Positions 55,919 through 64,000 of a DNA stretch of 64,000 nucleotides are shown piece after piece; the stretch's first letter is position 1; each line of letters opens with the position of its first letter. The position numbers and the translations under genes were made by a program. The stretch spans positions 57,054-121,053 of the forward strand of contig DASWEE010000120.1 in NCBI GenBank assembly GCA_036394915.1. The letters run 5' to 3'. Source of the stretch: JACDER01 sp036394915. GTDB taxonomy: Bacteria > Actinomycetota > Thermoleophilia > Gaiellales > Gaiellaceae. Under the pieces are notes generated by a model. The model was not told where the DNA came from, ran no database searches, and worked only from the letters and a program-made list of their open reading frames with translations.

Positions 55919-57771
55919 GGCGAGGCGAGCTCCGACACGAGTGGTAGGCGTCGCTCGTCTCCGCGCGGCAGGAGCCCGACCGCCCGCTCGAGCAGGTTGA
56001 TCGCGGCCCGGAAGTCCGCCCGACCGAGCGCCTCTCTGCCAGCTGCTCCCAGATGCATCGCCGCTCGCTCGGCCAGCTGCGCCCGGTCCTGGTCGAGCTC
56101 CTTCCGGTAGCGATGCGCCTGCTCGAGGTGGTACCCGACGATCTCGTCCTGCTCGACCAGTTCGGCGTGCTCCTCCAGCCAGACCGCGAACCGCTCGTGC
56201 AGGTCGGCGCGTGTCTCCTTGGGCAGCGACTCATACGCAGCGTCGCGAATCAGCAGGTGGCGGAAGCGATAGGCGTCGTCGCCGGGCAGGGTTGAAGCGT
56301 CCGGTCGGATCAGCTCCTTTCGAATCAGCAAGGGGAGCTGCGCGTCCACGTCCGTTTCGGGTGCCAGCTCGAGAACGGTTCCGCGGTGGAAGACCTGACC
56401 CTCCACGGAGCCGCGCTCCACGACCGCACGCTCCTCGCGGCCGAGCGCGTCGAGCCGAGCGTGAAGCAGCGCGTGGATTGTCGGGGGCACAGCTACGTCT
56501 CCCTCTTCGTGCAGCATCGCGAGCATCTCCTCGACAAAGAGCGGATTGCCCTGGGCGGCCTCGATCACCTTTGCCTGCAGCTCGCCGTCGGCGCCGCCGA
56601 GCGTGGAGATCAACTGCCCACATTCCGCCTCTGAGAGAGGCTCGAGCAGGATCGTCGTCGCATTGAGCTTCCCGCCGCTCCAGGTCGGCCGCAGCTCGAG
56701 CAGCTCGGGGCGGGCTATGCAGAGCAGGAAGATCGGCGCGCTTCGCGACAAGTCGGAGATGTGCTCGATCAGGTCGAGGAACGTCGGCTCGGCCCACTGA
56801 ATGTCTTCGAAGACGACGATGAGCGGCCCGTCGGTCGCCTCGCGCTCGAGCAACTTCCGGAATGCGAGCTGTGTTTCGGCCGGCGAGGACGCGATGATCG
56901 ATTCGGGCTCCGCCCCGAGCTTCATCAGAACCTCGACGAGCGGAAAGTACGTGATCCCCTCTCCGTAGGACAGGCAGCGGCCGCGCACGACCCGGGCGTC
57001 GGCGCCGGCGAGGAACTCGGCTGCGAGGCGGGATTTGCCGACCCCCGCGGTCCCGAGCAGCGTGAATAGATGGCAGCTCTGCTCGGCGACGGCGTGCTCG
57101 AAGTCTTGGCGGAGCCGTCCCAGCTCTCGCTTCCGTCCGACGAGTGGGGCCTCCAGATGCCGCGTGATCGCCTCCGCCCCCTGGCGTACCGAAACGAGCC
57201 GGTAGGCCTCGATCGGCGCGGCCTTCCCCTTCACTTCGAGCGGGTCGAGCGGCTCCGCTTCGACGGCGTCGCGCACCAGGCCCCGTGTCTCCCTGCCGAT
57301 CAACACCTCGCCCGGCGGCGCCGCCTGCTCGAGTCGCGCGGCGACGTTGACGGCGTCGCCCGTCACCATCGTCTCGCCCTCGCCCGCGACGACCTCGCCG
57401 GTGTTGACGCCGATCCGGAGCTCCGGGCTGCGCAGCTCCTCTGCCGAACGTACGGCCCGCAGCGCGTCGTCCTCGTGGACGACCGGTACCCCGAACACCG
57501 CCATCACTGCATCGCCGGCGAACTTCTCGACCGTCCCTCCGTGGCCCTCGATCGTCTGGCGGGCCTGCTCGAACCAGCGGCCCATCTGTGCGCGCACACG
57601 CTCGGGATCGCGCGACTCGCCGAGGGAGGTCGAGTCGACGACGTCCGCGAACAGCACGGTCACGGTCTTTCGCACCTCGCGCGCGGCGGAGGCCGCTGCG
57701 AGGGCGGCGCCGCAGTGGCCGCAGAACGCGAATTCGTCCGGGTTCTCTCGTCCGCAGCTGGGGCAGACCAT
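55732..57771 (-). pseudogene. Cyclase paralogue 3, zinc ribbon-cyclase-ATPase part (frameshifted)
   Basis: 679 residues in this frame; the last about 60 (after PLVSELAS) are out-of-frame Arg/Ser/Pro-rich sequence. One base seems lost near 55919 (TCG-CCC-TGG where TCG-xCC-CTG-G restores the frame). Joined, the protein would be about 978 residues, matching paralogue 2. Zinc ribbon, cyclase residues (FADVVDST, EKFAGDAVMAVFG, VTGDAVNVAARLEQ), Walker A GTAGVGKS and Walker B VVFEDIQWAEPTF are intact, so a truncated cyclase-ATPase could still be made. ATG 57771 diverges from the RHH gene. Confidence 0.8.
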
Positions 57772-57824
57772 GGCTCGAGCCTAGACCCTCGAATCCCTTT
57801 CTACAAGCCACATCACAAAGACAC

Positions 57825-57853
57825 TTGACAGATGCCATAAGTGATGTCATAAT
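57825..57853 (+). promoter_or_regulatory. Near-consensus promoter of the RHH operon
   Basis: TTGACA (57825-57830), a 17-bp spacer, then CATAAT (57848-57853). ATG 57863 begins nine bases later, so the transcript is probably leaderless. This is the best sigma70-like promoter I see in the window. Confidence 0.75.
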
Positions 57854-57862
57854 GATGTCACA
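57831..57862 (+). promoter_or_regulatory. Helically phased direct repeats over the RHH promoter (candidate operator)
   Basis: GATGCCATAA (57831), GATGTCATAA (57843) and GATGTCACAA (57854) repeat with 12- and 11-bp spacing across the spacer, -10 and start. An inverted half-site ACATCAC (57810-57816) faces GTGATGT (57841-57847). Such phasing suits cooperative binding of a ribbon-helix-helix dimer, so autoregulation by the first gene is the simple reading. Confidence 0.6.
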
Positions 57863-58315
57863 ATGCAGCTACAGAGATTCATCGATTCGCTCAAAGCCGA
57901 TCTGTCCGCGGTCGCGGAGCTCGGCGACGAGAGCACGGCGGATGCCGCCGGGCGCCTCGTCGTCACACTCCAGGCCTCGGTCGGCATGCGACTGCTCGAC
58001 GCGCTCTCGGAAGCCGCGCTCGAGCTGAACGAGAAGCTTCCGACGGGTCACGTCGAGGTACGGCTGGCCGGGCAGGATCCGGAGCTCGTCTACGTGGGCG
58101 ACGAGCCGGAGGCGCCGGCGGCCGGAGCGGAGGAGGCCTACACCTCCCGCATCACGCTCCGCCTCCCCGAGGCTCTCAAGACGATGGTCGAGGAAGCGGC
58201 AGCTCGCGAAGGTGTATCGGTGAACACCTGGATCGTCCGGGCGCTCTCGCGCTCGAGCTCCGCTGCGCCCACCACCCGCACGAGCAACCGGCTGACGGGC
58301 TACGCCCAGAGCTGA
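57863..58315 (+). CDS. Ribbon-helix-helix (Arc/HicB-like) DNA-binding protein
   Basis: 150 residues. The C-terminal half has TSRITLRLPEALKTMVEEAA and REGVSVNTWIVRALSR (94-130), a strand-helix-helix RHH domain; the N-terminal 80 residues are helical and unassigned. No toxin partner of HicA type is adjacent; instead a 43-residue protein and a DUF4097 protein follow, so a regulator of that operon is more likely than an antitoxin. Confidence 0.8.
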   Translation: MQLQRFIDSLKADLSAVAELGDESTADAAGRLVVTLQASVGMRLLDALSEAALELNEKLPTGHVEVRLAGQDPELVYVGDEPEAPAAGAEEAYTSRITLRLPEALKTMVEEAAAREGVSVNTWIVRALSRSSSAAPTTRTSNRLTGYAQS

Positions 58316-58326
58316 GAGGAGGAACG

Positions 58327-58458
58327 ATGGCCTTCTACCCAACCCCCTTCGGACACGCGGAGATCCACATCGACCGCCGCGACCCCAGACCGCCCCGCTA
58401 TGCCGAGACGATCCTCCGGCAGCGGGCACGGCGAAACCTCGATCGGCGGAGTCGATGA
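58327..58458 (+). CDS. 43-residue basic microprotein
   Basis: Reads MAFYPTPFGHAEIHIDRRD, continues with PRPPRYAETILRQRARR and ends in LDRRSR. ATG 58327 follows a strong GAGAGGAGG site 11 bp after the RHH gene, and its stop overlaps the DUF4097 start (ATGA), so it is almost certainly translated and coupled. Very basic C-terminal half; no membrane segment. Unknown family and function. Confidence 0.65.
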   Translation: MAFYPTPFGHAEIHIDRRDPRPPRYAETILRQRARRNLDRRSR

Positions 58459-59324
58459 GGACCGAGACCTTCCAGACGCCGGGACCGGTCCAGCTCGACG
58501 TCCGCCTCGGGGCCGGCGAGGTCTCGCTCGAGACCGCAGCCACCGAGGAGACGACCGTCGTGCTCGAGCCGCTGCGCGACAACGAGGCGACCCTCGAGGC
58601 GATCCAGACGGCCCGACTCGAGGCGCACGAGCGAGGTGCCGGCGGCCACGAGGTCGTCGTGGACGTCCGCAGCCGCAGCCGCGGATTCGGCTTCTCCCGG
58701 GGCGCCGAGGTGCTCGTCCGCATCACCTGTCCCAACGAGACGAGCGCCGACGTGCAAACGGGCTCGGCCGACGTCGTCGGCCGCGGAGTCTTCGGCGCGG
58801 TCGAGGTCGAGACGGGGTCGGGCGACGTGCAGTTCGCCGACGTCACCGGCGACGCGAGGATCAACGCGGCGAGCGGCGACGTCGAGATCCGCACGGTCAG
58901 CGGCGACTGCCGGATCAGCACTGCGTCCGGCGACGTCCAGATCGGCCTGATCGGAGGCGAAGGAAGGGTCAATTCGGCCTCGGGCGACGTAATGGTTCGC
59001 GAGGTCGGCGGGTCCTTCGAGGCCAACAGCGCCTCCGGCGACGTGATCCTCAAGGAGGCGCACTCGTCTGTGAGCGTCAACACCGCCTCCGGCGACCAGA
59101 TCATCGGACGCGTCTCCGATGGGAACGTCAATCTCAAGTCCGCCTCGGGTGACCTCAAGATCGGGATCAAACAGGGATCGAGGCTGTTCGTCGACGCCAG
59201 GTCGAGAAGCGGCGAGGTCAGCTCCGAGCTGGAAGTCAGCGAAGTCCCGCCCGAGGGCGACTCGCCGCTCGTGGAGTTGCGCGCCAACACCATGAGCGGC
59301 GACATCTCAGTCGTCCGGGCGTGA
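58455..59324 (+). CDS. DUF4097 family beta-strand-repeat (toastrack) protein
   Basis: 289 residues, no signal peptide. Repeating units of about 17-20 residues carry SGD at the turn (ETGSGDVQFADV, NAASGDVEIRTV, STASGDVQIGLI, NSASGDVMVREV, NSASGDVILKEA, NTASGDQIIGRV, KSASGDLKIGIK), forming a right-handed beta structure. DUF4097 domains are often found with stress-response regulators. Here it is coupled to the microprotein and the RHH regulator. Confidence 0.85.
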   Translation: MRTETFQTPGPVQLDVRLGAGEVSLETAATEETTVVLEPLRDNEATLEAIQTARLEAHERGAGGHEVVVDVRSRSRGFGFSRGAEVLVRITCPNETSADVQTGSADVVGRGVFGAVEVETGSGDVQFADVTGDARINAASGDVEIRTVSGDCRISTASGDVQIGLIGGEGRVNSASGDVMVREVGGSFEANSASGDVILKEAHSSVSVNTASGDQIIGRVSDGNVNLKSASGDLKIGIKQGSRLFVDARSRSGEVSSELEVSEVPPEGDSPLVELRANTMSGDISVVRA

Positions 59325-59355
59325 CCCCGCACGCCCCTCGCCGGCGACTCCTCCC

Positions 59356-59372
59356 GGCCGGCGGAGCCGGCC
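59356..59372. terminator. GC-rich hairpin after the toastrack gene
   Basis: GGCCGGC (59356-59362), loop GGA, GCCGGCC (59366-59372). Perfect seven-bp stem 32 bp after the stop, without a T-run. The same GGCCGGC arms occur at 46720-46736, so it could be a member of the dispersed hairpin family as well as a terminator. Confidence 0.45.
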
Positions 59373-59490
59373 TCCGGAGCCGCCTGACGCCGCTGACGGC
59401 ACGGTGCTCTCCGGGCCCGTATTACCCATACTGTGCCCTCCGGCCCCGCACCGCCAGCGGCGCCCGAGGAACGCGCGGATTCGTCCGGCT

Positions 59491-60747
59491 GTGACCTCTG
59501 TGACGGCAGAGGCGCGGCTCGCGCCGCTGCATCGCCAACCCCTTTTCCTGCGGTTCTGGTCGGCGCAGGCGGTCTCCGTCTTCGGCGACCAGGTGAGCGC
59601 GCTCGCCATTCCGCTCACGGCCGTTCTGGTCCTGCACGCATCCGCGTTCCAGGTCGGGCTGCTGACGTCGATGGCGTGGCTGCCGCATCTCCTGTTCTCG
59701 CTGCCGGCCGGCCTCTGGATCGACGCGCGCCCCCATCGCCGCCACGTGATGATCGGCGCCGACCTGCTCCGCGCCGCCGCGCTCGCGACGCTGCCGGTCG
59801 CGTGGTGGCTCGGCGGGGTGACCGTCTGGCAACTGCTCGCCGTGACGTTCACGGTCGGCGCGCTCACCGTCTTCTTCGATCTCGCCAACGCCTCGTTCGT
59901 CGTCGCGCTCGTCCGCCGCTCGCAGTACGTGGAGGCGCAGGGACGGCTTAGCACGAGCCGCTCCGTCTCGTACATCGCCGGCCCGAGCGTCGCCGGCTTC
60001 CTCGTCCAGGCCCTGGGCGCGCCCGTGGCGCTGCTCGCCGACGGCGCCTCATTCCTGTTCTCCGCTTTCGCGCTCGGGGGAACGAAGGTCGAGGAGCCCC
60101 CCGTCGAGAAGAGCGAGCACGGCTCCCTCCGGCGGCTCGGCGACGCCTTCCGCCACCTCCTGGGAGACTCGCTGCTGCGCGCCAGCCTGCTCTGCACGAG
60201 CACGGTCAACTTCTTCAACTTCTTCCTGCTCGCGATCTTCGTTCTCTATGCGAGCCGGACGCTGGGCCTGAGCGCGGGGACGATCGGCGTCGTGCTAGGG
60301 GTCGGAGCCTTCGGCGCGCTCGTCGGCGCGATCACGGCTCCGCGGATCGGGCGGCGGCTCGGGATCGGGCGGGCCGTCGTCATCGGCGCGATCCTGTTCC
60401 CCGCGCCGCTGGCGCTGTTCCCGCTCGCGCACGGCTCGCACGTCGTCGCCGGGGCGATGCTGCTCGTCGGCGAGTTCCTGGCGAGTGTCGGGGTGATGAT
60501 CTTCGACGTCAACCAGAACAGCGTGCTGGCGATGTCGATCCCCGACGCGCTCCGCAGCAGGATCGTCGGTGCCTACCGCTTCGTGAACTACGGGACACGC
60601 CCGGTCGGTGCGCTGCTCGGGGGCGTGCTGGGCGGCGCGATCGGCCTGCGGGAGACGATGTGGATCAGCGTCGCCGGCTCCTCTGCGGGCGTCTTGTTCC
60701 TGCTCTTCTCGCCGATGCCGGGCCTTCGTGAGGAGCACCTGGCGTGA
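59491..60747 (+). CDS. MFS transporter (EntS-like exporter family), first of a pair
   Basis: About 418 residues, 12 hydrophobic segments. PLFLRFWSAQAVSVFGDQVSALAIP is the MFS_3-type start (cited in part), with LPAGLWIDARPHRRHVMIGADLLRA as loop 2-3. Substrate unknown; relatives export siderophores or drugs. Starts GTG 59491 or GTG 59500; both are in frame before TAEARLAPL. Coupled to the second MFS gene by a 4-nt overlap. Confidence 0.85.
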   Translation: MTSVTAEARLAPLHRQPLFLRFWSAQAVSVFGDQVSALAIPLTAVLVLHASAFQVGLLTSMAWLPHLLFSLPAGLWIDARPHRRHVMIGADLLRAAALATLPVAWWLGGVTVWQLLAVTFTVGALTVFFDLANASFVVALVRRSQYVEAQGRLSTSRSVSYIAGPSVAGFLVQALGAPVALLADGASFLFSAFALGGTKVEEPPVEKSEHGSLRRLGDAFRHLLGDSLLRASLLCTSTVNFFNFFLLAIFVLYASRTLGLSAGTIGVVLGVGAFGALVGAITAPRIGRRLGIGRAVVIGAILFPAPLALFPLAHGSHVVAGAMLLVGEFLASVGVMIFDVNQNSVLAMSIPDALRSRIVGAYRFVNYGTRPVGALLGGVLGGAIGLRETMWISVAGSSAGVLFLLFSPMPGLREEHLA

Positions 60748-61979
60748 GCCGCAAGGACTTCCTCAGGCAGCCGTCGCTCCTGGCGCTGCTCGGCGCCGAG
60801 GTCGTCTCCACGACCGGCACGCAGATGACCTGGCTCGCTCTGCCGTGGTTCGTCCTCGTCACCACCGGGTCGGCCACGCAGACGAGCTTCGTGATGGCGG
60901 CCGAGCTCGTCGGGCTCGCCTTGCTCGGGCTGCCCGGCGGTCGCTTTCTCGGTCGGCTCGGCGCCCGCCGGACGATGATCGTCTGCGACGCCGCGCGTGC
61001 CCCGCTCATGCTCGTCATCCCGGTGCTCCACTGGACGGGAGGGCTCTCTTTCGCCGTGCTGCTTGCCGTCGCCTTCGGGCTCGGTGCGCTCAGCGCTCCC
61101 TATTTCGCGGCGCAGAAGGTGATCGTCCCCGAGCTGCTCGGTGAGGACGAGACGAAGGTGGGAGAGGCGAACGCCCTCTTCCAGGCGGCTACGAGGACGA
61201 CGTTGCTGCTCGGGCCGGCGCTCGGCGGGGTCCTGATCGGCGTGATGGGAGCGACGAGCGTCTTGATTCTGGATGCCGGCAGCTATGTCATCTCCGTCCT
61301 CCTCGTCGCCTCTTTCGTGCCTCGTCGCCCGCCGCTCGAGCAGGATCCGGAGCACCGGAAGATCCGGGCCGGGCTTCGCTTCCTGCTGCGCGACCCTCTG
61401 CTCCGTGTCTGGTGGCCCGTCTTTGCGATCGGCGATGCGGCCTGGACCGCGTTCTTCATCACGATCCCGGTGCTGGTGATCGCGCGCTTCGGCCACGACC
61501 CCAAGATCGCCGGCTGGCTGTTCGCTTCGTTCGGCGTCGGAGCCGTGATCGGGAATGCGATTGCGTTCCGATTCCTCCTTCGCCGTATGGAGGGGCTCGC
61601 GCTGATCTCGGTCTTCATCATGGGTCAGGCGCTTCCACTCTGGTTCCTATGGCTGCCCCTTCCCGCGGCTGGGATCGCGGCCGTTATCCTCGTGTCCGGG
61701 ATCGCCAACGGTCTCGTCAACCCCCCGCTGCACACGATCTCGACGCTGCGCGTTCCCGCGTCGCTGCGTCCGACCGTGATGACGACCGCGATGGTGCTCT
61801 GGGCGCTCGTCAATCCGCTCGGGCTCTTCATCGCGGGGCCGGTCCTCGACGCGTTCGGGACGACTCCGGTGCTGATCGGCTTCGCGGCCGTCCAGACCGT
61901 GTCGATGGCCGCGGCGGGGCTGGCGGCCGTGCGTGAACGCGGACGACGACGGCTCGTACCGGCAGCCCAGGCGGGCTAG
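60744..61979 (+). CDS. MFS transporter, second of a pair
   Basis: 411 residues, 12 hydrophobic segments. LLGAEVVSTTGTQMTWLALPWFV and GLPGGRFLGRLGARRTMIVCD give the MFS_3-like N-half. GTG 60744 overlaps the stop of the first MFS gene (GTGA). Two coupled half-similar exporters may be redundant, or may assemble together; nothing in the sequence decides. A basic tail (RERGRRRLVP) ends the protein. Confidence 0.85.
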   Translation: MSRKDFLRQPSLLALLGAEVVSTTGTQMTWLALPWFVLVTTGSATQTSFVMAAELVGLALLGLPGGRFLGRLGARRTMIVCDAARAPLMLVIPVLHWTGGLSFAVLLAVAFGLGALSAPYFAAQKVIVPELLGEDETKVGEANALFQAATRTTLLLGPALGGVLIGVMGATSVLILDAGSYVISVLLVASFVPRRPPLEQDPEHRKIRAGLRFLLRDPLLRVWWPVFAIGDAAWTAFFITIPVLVIARFGHDPKIAGWLFASFGVGAVIGNAIAFRFLLRRMEGLALISVFIMGQALPLWFLWLPLPAAGIAAVILVSGIANGLVNPPLHTISTLRVPASLRPTVMTTAMVLWALVNPLGLFIAGPVLDAFGTTPVLIGFAAVQTVSMAAAGLAAVRERGRRRLVPAAQAG

Positions 61980-62114
61980 GCACTGCAGCCGCTTCGCCGC
62001 AATCGGGACTTCGTTCTGCTGCAGGCGGGCAGCTGCTCTCGACGCTGGGAAGACGCCCATGGTCAGCGCGTAGGAGCGGTATGGCGGGCGTTCTTTTACG
62101 AACTCCACGGCAAG

Positions 62115-62120
62115 TACCCT
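62115..62120 (+). promoter_or_regulatory. -10 hexamer of uvrB (leaderless)
   Basis: TACCCT lies eight bases before GTG 62129. A weak GTTC-N6-GAAC dyad sits at 62090-62103, but it is not the actinobacterial LexA box. Confidence 0.35.
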
Positions 62121-62128
62121 GTCCCGGA

Positions 62129-64000
62129 GTGCCCGAGTTCAAGACATTTGACGCCTACCAGCCGACCGGCGACCAGCCCCAGGCGATCGCCACGCTCTCC
62201 GAAGGGCTCCGCGAGGGCGAGCGCTACCAGACCATGCTCGGGGCCACCGGAACGGGCAAGACGGCGACGATGGCCTGGATCATCGAGCAGGTCCAGAAGC
62301 CCACGCTCGTGATCGCACACAACAAGACGCTTGCGGCCCAGCTCTGCAACGAGTTCCGGGAGTTCTTCCCGTCGAACGCGGTCGAGTACTTCGTCTCCTA
62401 CTACGACTACTACCAGCCCGAGGCCTACGTCCCCCAGGCCGATCTCTACATCGAGAAGGACTCGTCCCAGAACGACGACATCGCGCGGCTGCGCCTCGCC
62501 GCCACCTCCGCGCTGTTCACGCGCCGCGACGTCGTCGTCGTCGCCTCCGTCTCCTGCATCTACGGCCTCGGCTCGCCGGAGGAGTGGCGCGAGCGGCTGC
62601 TGTACCTGGCGGTCGACGAGGAGCACGACCGCGACGCGGTCCTGCGCAAGCTGATCGACAGCCAGTACGTCCGCAACGACACCTCGCTGGGGCGCGGTCG
62701 CTTCCGCGTCAAAGGCGACGTCGTCGAGGTGCAGCCTGCGAACTCCGAGACCGCGTATCGGGTCTCGTTCTTCGGCGACGAGGTCGAGCAGATCACCCAC
62801 TTCGACCCGCTGACGGGGGAGATCTACGCGAAGCTCGACAACCTCGCGATCTGGCCGGCGACGGAGTACGTGACCTCGAAGCCGACGATCGAGCGCGCGG
62901 TGGACGAGATCAAGCACGAGCTCGAGCAGCGCGTCCGCGAGCTCGAGTCCGAGAACAAGCTGCTGGAGGCGCACCGCCTGCGCCAGCGCACCGAGTACGA
63001 CCTGGAGATGATGCGGGAGCTCGGCTTCTGCTCTGGGATCGAGAACTACTCGCGGATCCTCGAGGGCCGGCCGCCCGGGTCGCATCCGTTCACGCTGCTC
63101 GATTACTTCCCGGACGACTTCGTCGTGTTCGTGGACGAATCGCACCAGACCGTGCCGCAGCTCGGTGGGATGTACGAGGGCGACCGCTCCCGCAAGCAGA
63201 CGCTGGTCGACTTCGGCTTCCGCCTCCCGTCGGCACTCGACAACCGCCCTCTCCGTTTCGATGAGTTCCTCGGGAAGGTGAAGCAGCTGGTGTTCGTGTC
63301 CGCGACCCCCGGGCCGTTCGAGCTGCGCCACTCGTCGCGGGTCGCGGAGCAGCTCATTCGGCCCACGGGAATCGTCGACCCCGACGTCGAGCTGCGCGCG
63401 ACCAAGAACCAGATCGACGACTTGCTGAACGAGATCCGCCGCCGCGAGGAGGTCGGCGAGCGCGTCCTCGTCACGACGCTGACGAAGAAGATGGCCGAGG
63501 ACCTGACCGACTATCTCCTCGAGTCGGGCGTAAAGGCCCGCTACCTGCACTCCGAGATCGACACGCTCGAGCGGATCCAGATCATCCGCGAGCTCCGGCT
63601 CGGCGACTACGACGTGCTCGTCGGCGTCAACCTGCTGCGGGAGGGGCTCGACCTGCCCGAGGTGTCGCTGATCGCGATCCTCGACGCCGACAAGGAGGGC
63701 TTCCTACGCGGGAAGACGGCGCTGATCCAGACGATCGGACGCGCGGCGCGAAACATCAACGGCAAGGTGCTGCTGTACGCGGACAAGCTGACCGAGGCGA
63801 TCAAGGGCGCGCTCGACGAGACCGACCGCCGGCGTGCGAAGCAGCTCGTCTACAACGAAGAGCACGGGATCACGCCGGAGTCGATCCAGAAGGGCGTGTC
63901 CGACATCGCCGAGTTCCTGTCGCTGGAAGCACCGCACGTTCCGTCGAAGCGGCGGCGCGGCCGCAAGGAGGTCGAAGGGATGAGCCGCGAGGACCTGGAG
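62129..64000 (+). CDS. uvrB: Excinuclease ABC subunit UvrB (3' truncated by the window)
   Basis: Damage verification and helicase-like subunit of nucleotide excision repair. 624 residues are present, open to the last base. VPEFKTFDAYQPTGDQPQAI is the UvrB N-terminus; Walker A GATGTGKT 38-45; the damage-probing beta-hairpin region YYDYYQPEAY 91-100; VDESH; QTIGRAARN (motif VI). The C-terminal UvrC-binding UVR motif would lie beyond the window. GTG 62129. Confidence 0.97.
   Translation, partial: MPEFKTFDAYQPTGDQPQAIATLSEGLREGERYQTMLGATGTGKTATMAWIIEQVQKPTLVIAHNKTLAAQLCNEFREFFPSNAVEYFVSYYDYYQPEAYVPQADLYIEKDSSQNDDIARLRLAATSALFTRRDVVVVASVSCIYGLGSPEEWRERLLYLAVDEEHDRDAVLRKLIDSQYVRNDTSLGRGRFRVKGDVVEVQPANSETAYRVSFFGDEVEQITHFDPLTGEIYAKLDNLAIWPATEYVTSKPTIERAVDEIKHELEQRVRELESENKLLEAHRLRQRTEYDLEMMRELGFCSGIENYSRILEGRPPGSHPFTLLDYFPDDFVVFVDESHQTVPQLGGMYEGDRSRKQTLVDFGFRLPSALDNRPLRFDEFLGKVKQLVFVSATPGPFELRHSSRVAEQLIRPTGIVDPDVELRATKNQIDDLLNEIRRREEVGERVLVTTLTKKMAEDLTDYLLESGVKARYLHSEIDTLERIQIIRELRLGDYDVLVGVNLLREGLDLPEVSLIAILDADKEGFLRGKTALIQTIGRAARNINGKVLLYADKLTEAIKGALDETDRRRAKQLVYNEEHGITPESIQKGVSDIAEFLSLEAPHVPSKRRRGRKEVEGMSREDLE

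Noticed and set aside
57863..58315. HicB antitoxin of a toxin-antitoxin pair
   Set aside because: No HicA-like or other small toxin is adjacent; the following genes are a basic microprotein and a DUF4097 protein.
58455..59324. CRISPR-like or DNA tandem repeats
   Set aside because: The repetition is in protein (SGD turns of a beta-repeat protein); DNA units vary and there are no spacers.
62090..62103. LexA/SOS box before uvrB
   Set aside because: GTTC-N6-GAAC is in the opposite order to the actinobacterial GAAC-N4-GTTC box and has only four-base arms.

Overview
The window is GC-rich and almost entirely coding. It looks like chromosome from a deep-branching actinobacterium, most plausibly Thermoleophilia/Gaiellales-like. 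The reasons are a single-chain FbiC (CofG+CofH, the actinobacterial F420 gene), a pyrophosphate-type phosphofructokinase signature, an F420/FMN-type PPOX protein, many GTG starts, several start codons lying 6 to 9 nt downstream of a -10-like hexamer (probable leaderless mRNAs), and three very large zinc ribbon/class III cyclase/ATPase/TPR proteins. The class-level assignment is inference. I recognise no rRNA, tRNA, transposase, prophage or CRISPR array.

Layout. 1-6.2 kb: 3' end of a PPi-type pfk, then a minus-strand operon (lipoprotein, Tat-exported Dyp-like protein, GNAT), a frameshifted amidinohydrolase-family gene, and a coupled pair (degenerate IGPS-like barrel plus a polytopic glycosyltransferase). 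6.3-17.9 kb: a dense minus-strand housekeeping run (hrcA-dnaJ-prmA-mtaB-HIT-yqeY-nucleotidyltransferase, phoH-ybeY-DGK/PAP2-era, lepA-hemW). Most of these genes overlap by a few nucleotides, and three appear to use CTG starts. 17.9-26 kb: murJ, rpsT, holA, comEC, comEA, a small secreted protein, and leuS behind an attenuator-like leader. 26-33.2 kb: cupin-lysA, cyclase paralogue 1, fbiC. 33.3-39.2 kb: a lipoprotein and a complete branched-chain amino acid type ABC operon (livG-F-H-M-K). 39.2-49.4 kb: secreted propeller, SnoaL-like protein, YyaL-like thioredoxin protein, tautomerase, GrpB, CoA-transferase/HMG-CoA lyase, hairpin-rich spacer, PPOX protein, and a beta-propeller followed by a ubiquitin-like (MoaD/ThiS)-alpha/beta hydrolase fusion. 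49.4-51.9 kb: rpsA-coaE-lytic transglycosylase. 51.9-57.8 kb: two tandem cyclase paralogues, the upstream one frameshifted. 57.8-59.3 kb: an RHH regulator, a 43-residue microprotein and a DUF4097 toastrack protein behind a near-consensus promoter with helically phased repeats. 59.5-64 kb: two coupled MFS exporters and uvrB, cut by the window end.

Functional themes are ribosome assembly and translation (era, ybeY, lepA, rpsT, rpsA, prmA, mtaB, leuS), envelope biogenesis (murJ, DGK/PAP2, SLT, glycosyltransferase), DNA uptake and repair (comEA/EC, holA, uvrB), F420 chemistry and cAMP-type signalling. The parts most worth a second look are the MoaD-hydrolase fusion with an internal Gly-Gly, the RHH/microprotein/toastrack operon, the tandem cyclases with near-identical catalytic halves and divergent TPR halves, the leuS leader, and the hairpin repeat family. 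Two single-base frameshifts may be real decay or assembly errors.
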